This document shows positions 40,917 to 50,424 of a DNA stretch of 64,000 nt, piece by piece. The stretch is from DASUAS01 sp963841415 (GTDB taxonomy: Bacteria; Actinomycetota; Acidimicrobiia; IMCC26256; DASPTH01), in the NCBI GenBank assembly GCA_963841415.1, contig CAWJCN010000005.1, forward strand, positions 150,741-214,740. The letters run 5' to 3'. Position 1 is the first letter of the stretch. Each line of letters starts with the position of its first letter. Position numbers and translations under genes: made by a program. The notes beneath the pieces were generated by a model. That model made no database searches, was not told where the DNA came from, and was given only the letters and a program-made list of their open reading frames with translations.

Positions 40917-41624
40917 TCATGCGCGCATGCTCGTGATCGGCTCCCACCGCAGGGCCCACGCGTGCGCCGGCGCGGGCGCATCGCCGGCGTCGTCGTCCTC
41001 AGTGAGGGCGCCGAAGATCGTCTCGTAGGGTGGCACCGGCGACGTGCCGCGGGTCAGGCCTGGGGGCAGCGGAGGAAGTTCGGCGACGGACTCGACGTGC
41101 GCGAACACGGCCAAGTGGTAGCCGGCCCCGCGACCGGCGGGGTCGCTGCTGACGAGCCAGCGCGCCGGCGCGTCGACCACGTCGAGCCCCGCCGCGGCAC
41201 ACCAGGCCGCCGCATCCGGTACACCGGCAACGTCGCGCCAATCGTTCTGCACCGTCATCAGCGACCGGACCGGTTCGCACGGCGACCCGCGCAACGACGC
41301 GGCTGGGAACATCATGAGCGCGAACCGCACCGAGGAGATGTCGCCGGCGCGACCGGCCTCGCGCAGCGCCTGCGCACGCGGCCCGATGTACGCCCAGGCG
41401 TCCGCTTCCGACTCGAAGCGGCCCTCCCAGAGCGCGAGGTACGGCGCGGCTCGGGGGCCGTCGCCAACCGCGCGGAAACGATGCATCGCGGTGAACGAGC
41501 CATTGGCCAAGGCGTCCGGTCCGTGCACGGTGTCGTACCACTCGTTGAACTCGGCTTCGCGCTCGGGCGGCGGATCGGCGAAGGCGACGAACACCGTCGA
41601 CGGGGTCTCCGCGTCGAATCGCAT
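40917..41624 (-). CDS. EthD/dimeric alpha-beta barrel domain protein
   Basis: 235 residues made of two ferredoxin-like halves. The first contains EREAEFNEWYDTVHGPDALA, the second EPVRSLMTVQNDWRDVAGVP and AGYHLAVFAHVESVAEL. The FNEWYDTVH block is typical of EthD-like and DUF4286-type small proteins that accompany ring-cleavage and oxidation pathways in actinobacteria. Start ATG 41624 touches the stop of the NTF2-like gene. A helper or isomerase for the neighbouring pathway is likely; no enzymatic residues can be named. Confidence 0.7.
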   Translation of the reverse strand: MRFDAETPSTVFVAFADPPPEREAEFNEWYDTVHGPDALANGSFTAMHRFRAVGDGPRAAPYLALWEGRFESEADAWAYIGPRAQALREAGRAGDISSVRFALMMFPAASLRGSPCEPVRSLMTVQNDWRDVAGVPDAAAWCAAAGLDVVDAPARWLVSSDPAGRGAGYHLAVFAHVESVAELPPLPPGLTRGTSPVPPYETIFGALTEDDDAGDAPAPAHAWALRWEPITSMRA

Positions 41625-42067
41625 CAGCGCGTGTCGAGCGGGTTGTCGCGGAGGTGCTGGGTGAGGTCACCGACGAGGTCGCCGATGATCAGGCGGTCGC
41701 GGAAGCGCCAGTGGCCGTCGACCTTCTCGAACGTGTCGTGGTACCTCCCGGTGATCACGCACTGCAACGGGAGCTCGGGAGTGGCCTGATACACCGTGAA
41801 CACCGAGCGCGTGTGGGCAACGTCGTCGGCCTCGAACTCGACGATGGTGTTGTGCGTGATGTGCTTCGTGCGCAACGTACCGTCGTCGTAGACCTTGTCA
41901 TGCTTGGTCTTCAGTGCGTACACCTCGTCGTAGCCGCGGTGCTCGTCGCCGTTGTGCACCCGGTACCCGGAGTGGCGGAACAGCTCGGCGACACCTTCGA
42001 AATCGGCGGCGTCCTGCAGCTCGCAGTACCGGTACAGCAGGTTGAGGATCTCACGTTCCTCGTTCAC
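41624..42067 (-). CDS. SnoaL/NTF2-like protein (paralogue 1)
   Basis: 147 residues, GTG 42067 overlapping the TetR stop. NTF2 cone fold signatures: EILNLLYRYCELQDAADFEGVAELF at the start and TGRYHDTFEKVDGHWRFRDR toward the end. Such proteins include ketosteroid isomerases, dehydratases and cyclases. A similar protein is encoded at 50425-50898 (TGGYHDTFERVDGAWRFASR). A substrate-processing role near the TetR and amidohydrolase genes is inferred. Confidence 0.85.
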   Translation of the reverse strand: MNEEREILNLLYRYCELQDAADFEGVAELFRHSGYRVHNGDEHRGYDEVYALKTKHDKVYDDGTLRTKHITHNTIVEFEADDVAHTRSVFTVYQATPELPLQCVITGRYHDTFEKVDGHWRFRDRLIIGDLVGDLTQHLRDNPLDTR

Positions 42068-42699
42068 GTCGGGGCCAGCACTTCTCGCTCGGCGCCGAGC
42101 CCGACGAGGACGACTGCGTCGAAGTCGGCGAGCAACGCGTCGAACCCGCGACGCGCCGCGAGGCCGACGGTGTCGACGTAGCGCTCGCGGTCGGCGATGC
42201 CCTGCAGCGCGCTCGTGACCAGCCGCGCTGCGACGGAGGGATCGATATCGGCTCGCACGGAGCCATCCGCGACACCGTCGGCGAACACCTGCTGCCAGCG
42301 GGCGAAGATCTCGGCGTTGGTGGCGACCAGCGCGGCAAGGTCGTCGCTGGTGCGGATCTGCGGCCAGCTGTAGTGGAGGATCGACACCGCGTGGTCGTGC
42401 TCGACGCAGACGCGCAACACTGCCGCCGCCATCGCCCGCAGTCGTTCGAGACCGGAGCCGGGGGTGGCCAGCGCCGCCTCCTGGGCGTGGGCGAGCTCGT
42501 CCGTGACCGGCGTGACGACGAGCAGGAGGATCTCGGCCTTCGAGCGGAAGTGCGAGTACAGGCTGCTCGCCTTGATGCCGTCGGCCTCGGCGATGTCGCG
42601 GATCGAGGTCGCGGCGTACCCATGGCGGGCGAACAGGTCGCGCGCCACGTCGAGGATCTCGTCGCGGCGGTTGACGGCGTTCGCACGTCTCTCTCCCAC
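42064..42699 (-). CDS. TetR-family transcriptional regulator
   Basis: 211 residues, GTG start. N-terminal helix-turn-helix: EILDVARDLFARHGYAATSI, RDIAEADGIKASSLYSHFRS. The C-terminal ligand domain has the KstR2/AcrR-like helix layout. It diverges from the first amidohydrolase gene across about 100 bp, and is co-transcribed with the NTF2-like and EthD-like genes, so it probably represses both directions of the catabolic block. Confidence 0.9.
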   Translation of the reverse strand: MGERRANAVNRRDEILDVARDLFARHGYAATSIRDIAEADGIKASSLYSHFRSKAEILLLVVTPVTDELAHAQEAALATPGSGLERLRAMAAAVLRVCVEHDHAVSILHYSWPQIRTSDDLAALVATNAEIFARWQQVFADGVADGSVRADIDPSVAARLVTSALQGIADRERYVDTVGLAARRGFDALLADFDAVVLVGLGAEREVLAPT

Positions 42700-42800
42700 G
42701 CTTCTCCTCTTGCGCCGCGAACGAACGATCGTTAGCTTCGCGGACGCGGCGGGCGTTGTCGAGCCCGCCCGTGGAACGGGTCGGCGCGACGGGGGACCAC

Positions 42801-44063
42801 GTGCCCGAGATCAAGCTCGAGGAGATGGAGACCCGCGAAGGTTTCATGCGGTCCCGGAAGCCCGAGCACGTCACCCTCCTCCCCGATCCGCCCCGGGCGC
42901 CCCGCCACCTCCCGATCATCTCGACCGACGACCACCTTGTGGAACCGCCCGACATGTACGAGGGCCGGATGCCGGCCCAGTTCGCCGACCGGGCGCCCCG
43001 CGTCGTCGACCACGAGGGCGGCGGGCAGGCCTGGCTCTACGACGGGAAGGTGAATCCGCAGATCGGGTTGGCCGCGGTCGCCGGTCGCCCGATCGAGGAG
43101 TGCTCGTACGAACCGGTGCGCTTCGACGAGATGCGCCGTGCCTCGTGGGACGTCGACGCGCGCGTCCATGACATGGACCTCGACGGCGTGTACGCGTCGG
43201 TGTGCTTCCCGTCAGCGATGCCGGGGTTCTGCGGTCACCGTCTCCAACTCGGCGTGAGCGATCCCGAGCTCGCGCTCGCGGTGACGCGCGCGACGAACGA
43301 CTGGCACCTCGAAGCCTGGGCGGGTGCACATCCGGACCGATTCATCCCCTGCCAGATCCCGTGGCTGCTCGACCCCGATGTCGCAGCCGACGAAGTGCGG
43401 CGCAACGCGGCGCGCGGCTTCAAGGCCATCTCGTTCAGCGAGAATCCCGAGCCGCTCGGGCTGCCGTCGATCCACACCGGGCACTGGGACCCGCTGCTCG
43501 CGGCGTGCGAGGAGACCGAGACCGTGGTGTGCCTGCACGTCGGCTCGTCGGGGGCCACGCCCACCACGTCCAGCGACGCGCCGGGCGACTGCATCGGCGT
43601 GCTGTTCTTCGGCTTCGCGATGTTCGCCGCGGTCGACTGGCTCTACTCCAAGATCCCGGTGCGGTTCCCGAACATCAAGCTCTGCCTCTCGGAAGGAGGC
43701 ATCGGCTGGGTGGCCGGCCTGCTCGACCGCCTCGACCACGTGGGGAAGTACCAGGCGATCTACGGCACGTGGGAGGGCATCGACCTGACGCCGCGCGAGG
43801 TGATGCAACGCAACTTCTGGTTCTGCTCGTTGGAGGACGAGTCGGCGTTCGACGTGTTGGAGCACGTCGGCGAGGACCACGTGACCGTCGAGACCGACTA
43901 CCCGCACCTGGACGGGACCTGGCCCGACTCGCAGGAGATCCTGAGGCGCCAGATCGGGCACCTGCCGCGCGCAACGGCCGACAAGATTGCGTGGCGCAAC
44001 GCGTCGGAGCTGTTCCGCCACCCCGTGCCCGCGGCGGTCGTCGACGATCCCGAGCGGTGGTGA
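42801..44063 (+). CDS. Amidohydrolase-2 (ACMSD-like) metal-dependent hydrolase (paralogue 1)
   Basis: 420-residue TIM-barrel enzyme. The N-terminal metal motif is DDHLVEPPDM (D-x-H), His residues follow in IHTGHWDPLLAACEE and VCLHVGSSG, and the C-terminal Asp is in ETDYPHLDGTWPDS. GTG 42801 is preferred because GGGGGA precedes it and the protein then aligns with paralogue 2 at EEMETREGF/DEIESREGF. Enzymes of this family hydrolyse or decarboxylate ring-derived acids. Closest relative in the window is 46848-48137, with long identical stretches (PREVMQRNFWFC). Confidence 0.85.
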   Translation: MPEIKLEEMETREGFMRSRKPEHVTLLPDPPRAPRHLPIISTDDHLVEPPDMYEGRMPAQFADRAPRVVDHEGGGQAWLYDGKVNPQIGLAAVAGRPIEECSYEPVRFDEMRRASWDVDARVHDMDLDGVYASVCFPSAMPGFCGHRLQLGVSDPELALAVTRATNDWHLEAWAGAHPDRFIPCQIPWLLDPDVAADEVRRNAARGFKAISFSENPEPLGLPSIHTGHWDPLLAACEETETVVCLHVGSSGATPTTSSDAPGDCIGVLFFGFAMFAAVDWLYSKIPVRFPNIKLCLSEGGIGWVAGLLDRLDHVGKYQAIYGTWEGIDLTPREVMQRNFWFCSLEDESAFDVLEHVGEDHVTVETDYPHLDGTWPDSQEILRRQIGHLPRATADKIAWRNASELFRHPVPAAVVDDPERW

Positions 44064-44066
44064 CCG

Positions 44067-45739
44067 GTGGCGGCTGATCTCGTCGTGCGCGGCGGCACGG
44101 TGGTCGACGGCACCGGCGCGTCTCCGCGCCGCGCCGACGTCGCGGTGCGCGACGGGCGCGTGGTCGCGGTGGGCGACGGCCTCGACGGTGACACCGTGAT
44201 CGACGCCGCCGGTCGCTACGTCTTGCCCGGGTTCTTCGACATCCACACGCATTACGACGCGCAGGTGTTCTGGGATCCGGGACTCACGTCGTCGTGTTGG
44301 CACGGGGTCACGTCGGTGGTCGCGGGCAACTGCGGTTTCTCGATCGCGCCCACGCGTCCCGAGCACCGCGGCACGATCGTGCGCACGCTGCAGGCGGTCG
44401 AGGACATGTCGGAACGCATGCTCGACGCCGGCATCGACTGGACCTTCGAGACGTTCGCGGAGTATCTCGCGGGGTCGAGGCGCGCGGGACGATCCTCAAC
44501 TACGGCTGCTACGTCGGGCACAGCCCGGTGCGGCTGTTCGTCATGGGCGACGACGGGTACGAGCGTGAGGCGTCATCAGATGAGATCGCCCGGATGCGCG
44601 AGGTCGTCGCCGACAGCATGCGCGCGGGCGCCCTCGGTTTCGCGTCGAGCTTCTCGGCCAACCACCGAGGCGACCGGGGCCTGCCGGTGCCGTCGCGCAA
44701 CGGCACGCGCGACGAGTTCGTCGAGCTCGCCTCGGTGCTCGGCGAGCTCGGGTACGGCGCGGTCGCTTACGCACCCGGCGTGCCCGTGAGCTGGCGCGAC
44801 AGCTACGAGGTGCAGCCGCACATCGGTCGACCGCTGATGTGGACGCCGATGCTCAGCACCTATCCCGAGGTCGACCATCGGGCGATGATGGACGTGCACG
44901 CAGCCGGCCGCGCGGCCGGGGCCGACGTGCGCCCGCAGGTGACGTGCCTGCCGCTCACCATCCAGCTGCGGATGGACAACCCCTACTACTTCCGCACGGT
45001 GCCGATCTTCCTGGAGCTCCTGGGACACGACCCGGTGGAGTTCCCCCGCTTCTACCGGGATCCTGCATGGCAGGCGGAGGCGGCCCGCCAGGTGCCCGAT
45101 GTGAAGCCGCCGGTGATCTGGGACCGCTTCTTGGTGGCCGAGACCACCGCTCACCCGGAACTGGTCGGCCGCGACGTGGCCGCGATCGCGCGCGAGCGCC
45201 GATGCAGCGAGATCGAGGTGGTGTGCGATCTGTCGCTCGACGACGACCTCGGCACCCGATTCTTGGTGACCTTGAGCAACTACGAGGATGGACCGGTCAT
45301 CGACCTGATGACCCAACCCGGCGCGGTGTTCGGTCAGTCCGACGCCGGAGCGCACGTGGCCCAGCTCTGCGACGCGAACATGCCCACCGAACTCCTCGCG
45401 CACTGGGTGCGCGATCGGGGTGCGATGTCGCTCGAGCACGCCGTGCACAAGCTGACGAGCGAGCCCGCCGACCTGTTCGGCCAGCACGATCGTGGTCGAC
45501 TGGCGCCCGGCGCGGCGGCCGACCTGGTGGTGCTCGACCTCGAACAGCTCGACCCCGGACCGCTGCGACGCGTGCGCGATCTCCCGGGTGACGAGGAGCG
45601 ACTGATCGCCGACGAGCCGCGCGGCATCGAGCACGTGCTGGTGAACGGCGTGAGCATCACCGCGCACGGTGAGTCGCGCGTGCGCACCATGACCGAGCGG
45701 CCGGGACATCTGCTGCGAGCGACGGGGTCCCGGTCGTGA
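44067..45739 (+). pseudogene. Amidohydrolase-3 / N-acyl-D-amino-acid hydrolase-like gene, frameshifted
   Basis: GTG 44067 starts VVRGGTVVDGTGASPRRADV, then the metal motif FFDIHTHYDAQVFWDP and VVAGNCGFSIAPTRPEH. At the G-run 44471-44474 the frame breaks: EYLAG continues as VEARGTILNYGCYVGHSPVR one frame later. The second part keeps the family's QSDAGAHVAQLCDANMP and RGRLAPGAAADLVVLD. The span is one base short of a multiple of three; restoring one G would give 557 residues, the normal length. Either a homopolymer miscall or a recent mutation. The gene lies between an amidohydrolase and a dehydrogenase, all abutting. Confidence 0.82.
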
Positions 45740-46851
45740 AGGCGGTCGTGTGCTGGGCCCCCGGCGACGTGCGAGTGGAAGAGCTCGACGACCCGTCGCC
45801 GCGGGCCGGTGAGGTGAAGGTGGCCGTCGTCGCGGTTGGCGTGTGCCACACCGACCTCAACTTCACCAGCGGTCAGGTGCCGGTGCCATACCCGATCGTG
45901 CTCGGTCACGAAGCCGCGGGCGTGGTGGTGGAGTGCGGCGACGACGTCACCACCGTCGGGGTGGGCGATCACGTGATCTGCTCGATCATCGGGCCGTGCG
46001 AGCACTGCTTCCAGTGCCTGCGCGACGACCACGCGCTGTGCGAGAACGCACCCTTCTTCACCGGCACCATGCTCGACGGCACGACCCGACTGTCGCAGGG
46101 CAACACGCCCATCCACACCCTGCACTACCAGGGTTCGTATGCCGAGTTCGCGATCGTGCCCGAACGCTTCGTGGTGCCAGTGCGCGACGACGCGCCGCTC
46201 GACGTCGTCTGCGGCCTGGCGTGCGGCTTGGCCACCGGACTCGGAGCGGCGATGGTGCGGGCCGAGGTCGCGCCCGGCTCCAGCGTCGTGGTGGTCGGCG
46301 CCGGTGGTGTCGGCTTGGCCACGATGATGGGCGCGCGCTTCCGTGGCGCGACGACGGTCGTCGCCGTCGACCGACTCGCAACCAAGGTCGACAAGGCGCT
46401 CGAGCTCGGCGTCGCGACCCACGGCGCCGACGCCTCGACCACCGACCCGGTGGACGTAGTGCTCGAGCTCACCGCCGGGCGCGGTGCCGACTACGGCTTC
46501 GACGCCGCCGGCGTACCCGGCACCCTCGACCAGGTGCTCGCCGCCACGCGCCCCGGTGCCACCTGCGTGGTGATCGGCCGCCAGCTCGGCGCGGTCACCG
46601 TCACCGTCGACACCACCGCCCTGCTGCGCCAGCGCGTGCTGACCGGCACCTACGGCGGGTCGATCCACCCCCGCCGCCACCTCCCCGAGCTGGTCGACCT
46701 CTTCATGGCGGGCCGGCTCGACCTCGGCGCGATCTTGGACCGCCGCTACACCCTCGACGACGCGCCGCAGGCGCTCGACGACCTCCACCACGGTCGGATG
46801 ACGCGCGGCGTGATCATCGTCGACCGCGAGCGCGTGGGAGCATCGGTATGA
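45736..46851 (+). CDS. Zinc-dependent alcohol dehydrogenase (MDR class III type)
   Basis: 371 residues. Catalytic zinc ligands: Cys in GVCHTDLNFTSG, HE in VLGHEAAGVV and the later Cys of the active site (VVCGLACGLATG). The structural zinc loop is CEHCFQCLRDDHALCENA. NAD motif VVGAGGVGLATM. GTG 45736 overlaps the preceding stop, and the next gene begins in an ATGA overlap, so this is a tight operon. Oxidises a primary or secondary alcohol to the aldehyde used by the ALDH encoded two genes downstream (inference). Confidence 0.9.
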   Translation: MKAVVCWAPGDVRVEELDDPSPRAGEVKVAVVAVGVCHTDLNFTSGQVPVPYPIVLGHEAAGVVVECGDDVTTVGVGDHVICSIIGPCEHCFQCLRDDHALCENAPFFTGTMLDGTTRLSQGNTPIHTLHYQGSYAEFAIVPERFVVPVRDDAPLDVVCGLACGLATGLGAAMVRAEVAPGSSVVVVGAGGVGLATMMGARFRGATTVVAVDRLATKVDKALELGVATHGADASTTDPVDVVLELTAGRGADYGFDAAGVPGTLDQVLAATRPGATCVVIGRQLGAVTVTVDTTALLRQRVLTGTYGGSIHPRRHLPELVDLFMAGRLDLGAILDRRYTLDDAPQALDDLHHGRMTRGVIIVDRERVGASV

Positions 46852-48137
46852 GCGGCGGCTCGATCAGCTTCGACGAGATCGAGAGCCGCGAGGGCTTCCT
46901 CGCCACCGGCGAGAAGCCGACCGAGATCGACTGGCTCCCCGACCCGCCACGCCAGCCGCGTCACGTCACCTTGATCTCGGTCGACGACCACCTGGTGGAA
47001 CCGCCCGACATGTTCGAAGGTCGGGTTCCGGCGAAGTTCGCGGACGCGGCGCCGCGAGTGATGACCGAGGACGACGGCGCGAGCGAGTACTGGCTCTACG
47101 ACGGTCAGAAGCACTACAAGGTCGGGCTCAACGCGGTCGTCGGCAAGCCGCTGCACCAGCGCACGTTCGATCCCGCGCGCTTCGACGAGATGCGGCGCGG
47201 TGCGTACGACATCCACGCGCGCGTGCACGACATGGACCTCAATGGCGTGTACGCGTCGCTGTGCTTCCCATCGTCGCTGGCCGGGTTCGCCGGCCAGCGC
47301 TACCAGCTGGGCGTCAGCGACTCGGAGCTCGCGCGCGTGGTCGTACGCGCAGCCAACGACTGGCAGCTCGACGTCTGGGCCGGCACCTACCCGGGCCGCA
47401 TCATCCCGTTGCAGCTGCCCTGGCTGCTCGATCCCGAGGAGAGCGCGGCCGAGATCCGCGCCAACGCCGCGCGCGGCTTCCACGCGGTGACGTTCCCCGA
47501 GCTGCCCGAACGGCTCGGGCTCCCGTCGTTGCACACCGGTCACTGGGACCCGTTCCTGGCTGCGTGCGCGGAGACGGAGACCGTGGTGTGCCTGCACGTG
47601 GGATCGTCGTCGTCGGCGCCGGCGACGTCGAGCGGCGCGCCGTCCGACACGATCGGGGTGCTGTTCTTCGGCTGGGCCATGTTCTCGGCGGTTGACTGGC
47701 TCTACTCGAAGGTTGCGCTGCGGTTCCCCGACCTGAAGTTGTGCCTGTCGGAGGGCGGCATCGGTTGGGTGGCAGGTCTGCTCGATCGTCTCGACCACGT
47801 CGGTCGCTACCAAGCCATCTTCGGCACGTGGGAGGGCATCGCCCTGACGCCGCGCGAGGTGATGCAGCGCAACTTCTGGTTCTGCACCATCGACGACGTC
47901 GCCGGGCTCGAGCAGCGCCACCGCATCGGTGTCGACCACCTGTTGCTGGAGTCGGACTACCCCCACCAGGACGGCACGTGGCCCGACACGCAGGAGATCG
48001 TGTGGTCGCAGATCGGTGGGTTCCCGCGTGACGAGATCGAGCGCCTGGCATGGCGCAACGCGTCGGAGCTGTTCCACCACCCGGTGCCGGAGGCGCTGCA
48101 GCGCGACCCCTCCGCCGACTTGCAGGCCGAGCGATGA
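46848..48137 (+). CDS. Amidohydrolase-2 (ACMSD-like) metal-dependent hydrolase (paralogue 2)
   Basis: 429 residues, ATG overlapping the ADH stop. Metal motif DDHLVEPPDM, then LHTGHWDPFLAACAET, VCLHVGSSSSAP and ESDYPHQDGTWPDT, all parallel to paralogue 1. The two proteins share block after block, so they arose by duplication and may act on successive or isomeric intermediates. Differences cluster in residues 60-110 (WLYDGQKHYKVGLNAVVG) and in the loop after VTFPELPERLG, which probably shape the substrate pocket. Confidence 0.85.
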   Translation: MSGGSISFDEIESREGFLATGEKPTEIDWLPDPPRQPRHVTLISVDDHLVEPPDMFEGRVPAKFADAAPRVMTEDDGASEYWLYDGQKHYKVGLNAVVGKPLHQRTFDPARFDEMRRGAYDIHARVHDMDLNGVYASLCFPSSLAGFAGQRYQLGVSDSELARVVVRAANDWQLDVWAGTYPGRIIPLQLPWLLDPEESAAEIRANAARGFHAVTFPELPERLGLPSLHTGHWDPFLAACAETETVVCLHVGSSSSAPATSSGAPSDTIGVLFFGWAMFSAVDWLYSKVALRFPDLKLCLSEGGIGWVAGLLDRLDHVGRYQAIFGTWEGIALTPREVMQRNFWFCTIDDVAGLEQRHRIGVDHLLLESDYPHQDGTWPDTQEIVWSQIGGFPRDEIERLAWRNASELFHHPVPEALQRDPSADLQAER

Positions 48138-49600
48138 GGGACGGGTCGATGTACGAGCGGAGCCATCTGTATGTCGGCGGCGAGTGGGTGGCACCCGTCG
48201 ACGACGGTCGCATCGACGTGGTGAACCCGACCACCGAGGGGGTGATCGGGCACGCACCGCTGGCGTCGGTCGCCGATGTCGACCGGGCCGTGGCCGCGGC
48301 TCGCGAGGCGTTCGATCACGGGCCGTGGCCCCACACCGCGCCCGAAACGCGCGCCGACACGCTCGTGGCGATGGCCGAGTACCTGCGCGAGCGGGCTCGT
48401 CCGCTCGCCGAGCTCAACATCGACGAAGCCGGCGTACCGATCACGTTCGCGCACGCACGCGAGTTGGGTCCTGTGGCCGTGTTCCGCTACTTCGAGCAGC
48501 TCACTCGCGCGTTCCCGTGGCGTGAGGTCCGTCAGGGCGCGCTCGCGCCGGCACTCGTCGTGCGTGAGCCGGTCGGGGTGATCGGGGCGGTAGTGCCGTT
48601 CAACGGCCCGATCATGTCGGCGGCCGCGAAGCTCGCGCCCGCGCTGGCGTCGGGCTGCCCGATCGTCTTCAAGCCCGCGCCCGAGACGCCGCTCGACGCG
48701 TTCATCTTGGCCGAGGCGGCCGAGGCGGCGGGGGTTCCACCCGGAGTCGTCAACATCGTGCCCGGTGGCGCCGACGTCGGCGCCGCGCTCGTCGCGCACG
48801 ACGGCGTCGACCGCGTCGTCTTCACGGGGAGCACGGCGGCGGGACGCGCCATCTCCAACGTGTGCTCGGGTTCCTTCAAGCGGCTGACGCTCGAGCTCGG
48901 CGGCAAAGCGGCCGCCGTGTTGCTCGACGACGCGCCGATCGAGCAGTCGATCGCGTCGATCCTCCCGATGTCGTTCTTCAACAGCGGCCAGGCCTGCATC
49001 GCGCTGAGCCGAATCCTCGCTCCGCGTGCTCGCTACGACGAGGTCGTGGACGCCGCGGTCGCGGCGACGCGCGCGATGACCGTCGGCGACCCGCGCGATC
49101 CTGCCACCGTCCTCGGGCCGGTGATCTCCGATCGCCACCGTGGGCGCATCGAGGACATCATCGAACGCACACGCGCCGAAGGCGGCGTGGTGGCCACTGG
49201 GGGCGGACGTCCCACCGGGTACGAGACCGGCTGGTACGTGGAGCCGACGGTCTTCCGCGACGTCGACAACACCGGCTACCTCGCGCAGCACGAGGTGTTC
49301 GGACCAGTGGTCGCCGTCATCCCTCACGACGGTGACGACGACGCGGTCGCGCAGTCGAACGCGACGCCCTACGGGCTCTCCGGCGCCGTGTTCACCGACG
49401 ATCTCGACCGCGCGCTTGCGTTCGCGTCACGCGTCGATGTCGGCACCTTCGGGGTGAACGGATATGCGCTCGACTTCTCCTTGCCGTTCGGCGGCCGAAA
49501 GCAGTCGGGCATCGGCCGCGAGTTCGGGGCCGAGGGACTGAGCGAGAACACCGAGGTCAAGGCGATCGCGCTGCCGCCGGGCAGCACGGTTGACGTCTGA
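48134..49600 (+). CDS. Aldehyde dehydrogenase, NAD(P)-dependent
   Basis: 488 residues. The family set is complete: PFNGPIMSAAAKLAPALASG, FTGSTAAGRAI, catalytic Glu in LTLELGGKAAA and catalytic Cys in FNSGQACIALSR, then EVFGPVVAVIPHD near the end. ATG 48134 overlaps the preceding stop; ATG 48149 (MYERSHLYVGGEW) is an alternative. Should oxidise the aldehyde from the neighbouring alcohol dehydrogenase to an acid. Confidence 0.92.
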   Translation: MRDGSMYERSHLYVGGEWVAPVDDGRIDVVNPTTEGVIGHAPLASVADVDRAVAAAREAFDHGPWPHTAPETRADTLVAMAEYLRERARPLAELNIDEAGVPITFAHARELGPVAVFRYFEQLTRAFPWREVRQGALAPALVVREPVGVIGAVVPFNGPIMSAAAKLAPALASGCPIVFKPAPETPLDAFILAEAAEAAGVPPGVVNIVPGGADVGAALVAHDGVDRVVFTGSTAAGRAISNVCSGSFKRLTLELGGKAAAVLLDDAPIEQSIASILPMSFFNSGQACIALSRILAPRARYDEVVDAAVAATRAMTVGDPRDPATVLGPVISDRHRGRIEDIIERTRAEGGVVATGGGRPTGYETGWYVEPTVFRDVDNTGYLAQHEVFGPVVAVIPHDGDDDAVAQSNATPYGLSGAVFTDDLDRALAFASRVDVGTFGVNGYALDFSLPFGGRKQSGIGREFGAEGLSENTEVKAIALPPGSTVDV

Positions 49601-49623
49601 AGCACGACACGACGGGAGCACCG

Positions 49624-50403
49624 ATGGGCAAGCTTGACGGCAAGGTCGCGATCATCTCGGGCGCGGCGCGGGGCCAGGGCGAAGCGGAGGCACGCGAGTT
49701 CGTCGCCGAGGGCGCAAGCGTCGTGCTGGGCGACGTGCTCGACGCCGAAGGCAAAGCGGTCGCACACGAGCTGGGGAGCGCCGCAACATACGTGCACCTC
49801 GACGTGATCCAACCGGCCGATTGGGAGCGGGCGGTGAAGACCGCGCAGTCGGCGTACGGGAAGCTCGACGTGCTCGTGAACAACGCCGGCATCCTGCGCC
49901 TCGGCTTCATCGAGTCGCAGCCACTCGACGACTACCTGGCGGTCGTCAACGTGAACCAGGTGGGCTGCTTCCTCGGCATGCAGGCCGCCATCCCCGCGCT
50001 GAAGGCGAACGGCGGCGGTTCGATCGTGAACACGTCATCGACAAACGGCTTCATCGGCGTGGCGGGGCTGGCCGCCTACACCGCGTCCAAGTTCGCGGTG
50101 CGGGGCATGACCAAGGTGGCCGCGATGGAGCTCGGTCACCACAACATCCGGGTGAACTCGGTGCACCCCGGCGGCATCGACACCGCGATGGTCGCGATGG
50201 ACGAGTTCGCCGGCGTCGACAGCGACGCGGTCTACGGCGCGCAGCCGATCCCGCGCATCGGCCGCCCCGACGAGGTGGCGAAGCTGATGGTCTTCCTCGC
50301 CTCCGACGACAGCTCGTACTCCACGGGTTCCGAATTCGTGATCGACGGCGGGATGATGGCCGGCCCGCCGATCGCGGGCTTGGACGAGCCGGACAGCCCG
50401 TGA
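49624..50403 (+). CDS. Short-chain dehydrogenase, hydroxysteroid-dehydrogenase-like
   Basis: 259 residues. Motifs: ISGAARGQGEAEA for the cofactor, VLVNNAGILRLG, catalytic Ser in VNTSSTNGF and the YTASKFAV pair, then HPGGIDTAM. The GARGQG variant and HPGGIDT region resemble 3-alpha(20-beta)-hydroxysteroid dehydrogenases of actinobacteria. ATG 49624 follows GGGAG. It closes the plus-strand part of the catabolic block; the next gene is convergent. Confidence 0.9.
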   Translation: MGKLDGKVAIISGAARGQGEAEAREFVAEGASVVLGDVLDAEGKAVAHELGSAATYVHLDVIQPADWERAVKTAQSAYGKLDVLVNNAGILRLGFIESQPLDDYLAVVNVNQVGCFLGMQAAIPALKANGGGSIVNTSSTNGFIGVAGLAAYTASKFAVRGMTKVAAMELGHHNIRVNSVHPGGIDTAMVAMDEFAGVDSDAVYGAQPIPRIGRPDEVAKLMVFLASDDSSYSTGSEFVIDGGMMAGPPIAGLDEPDSP

Positions 50404-50424
50404 TCACGAACTCGAACGGATGGA

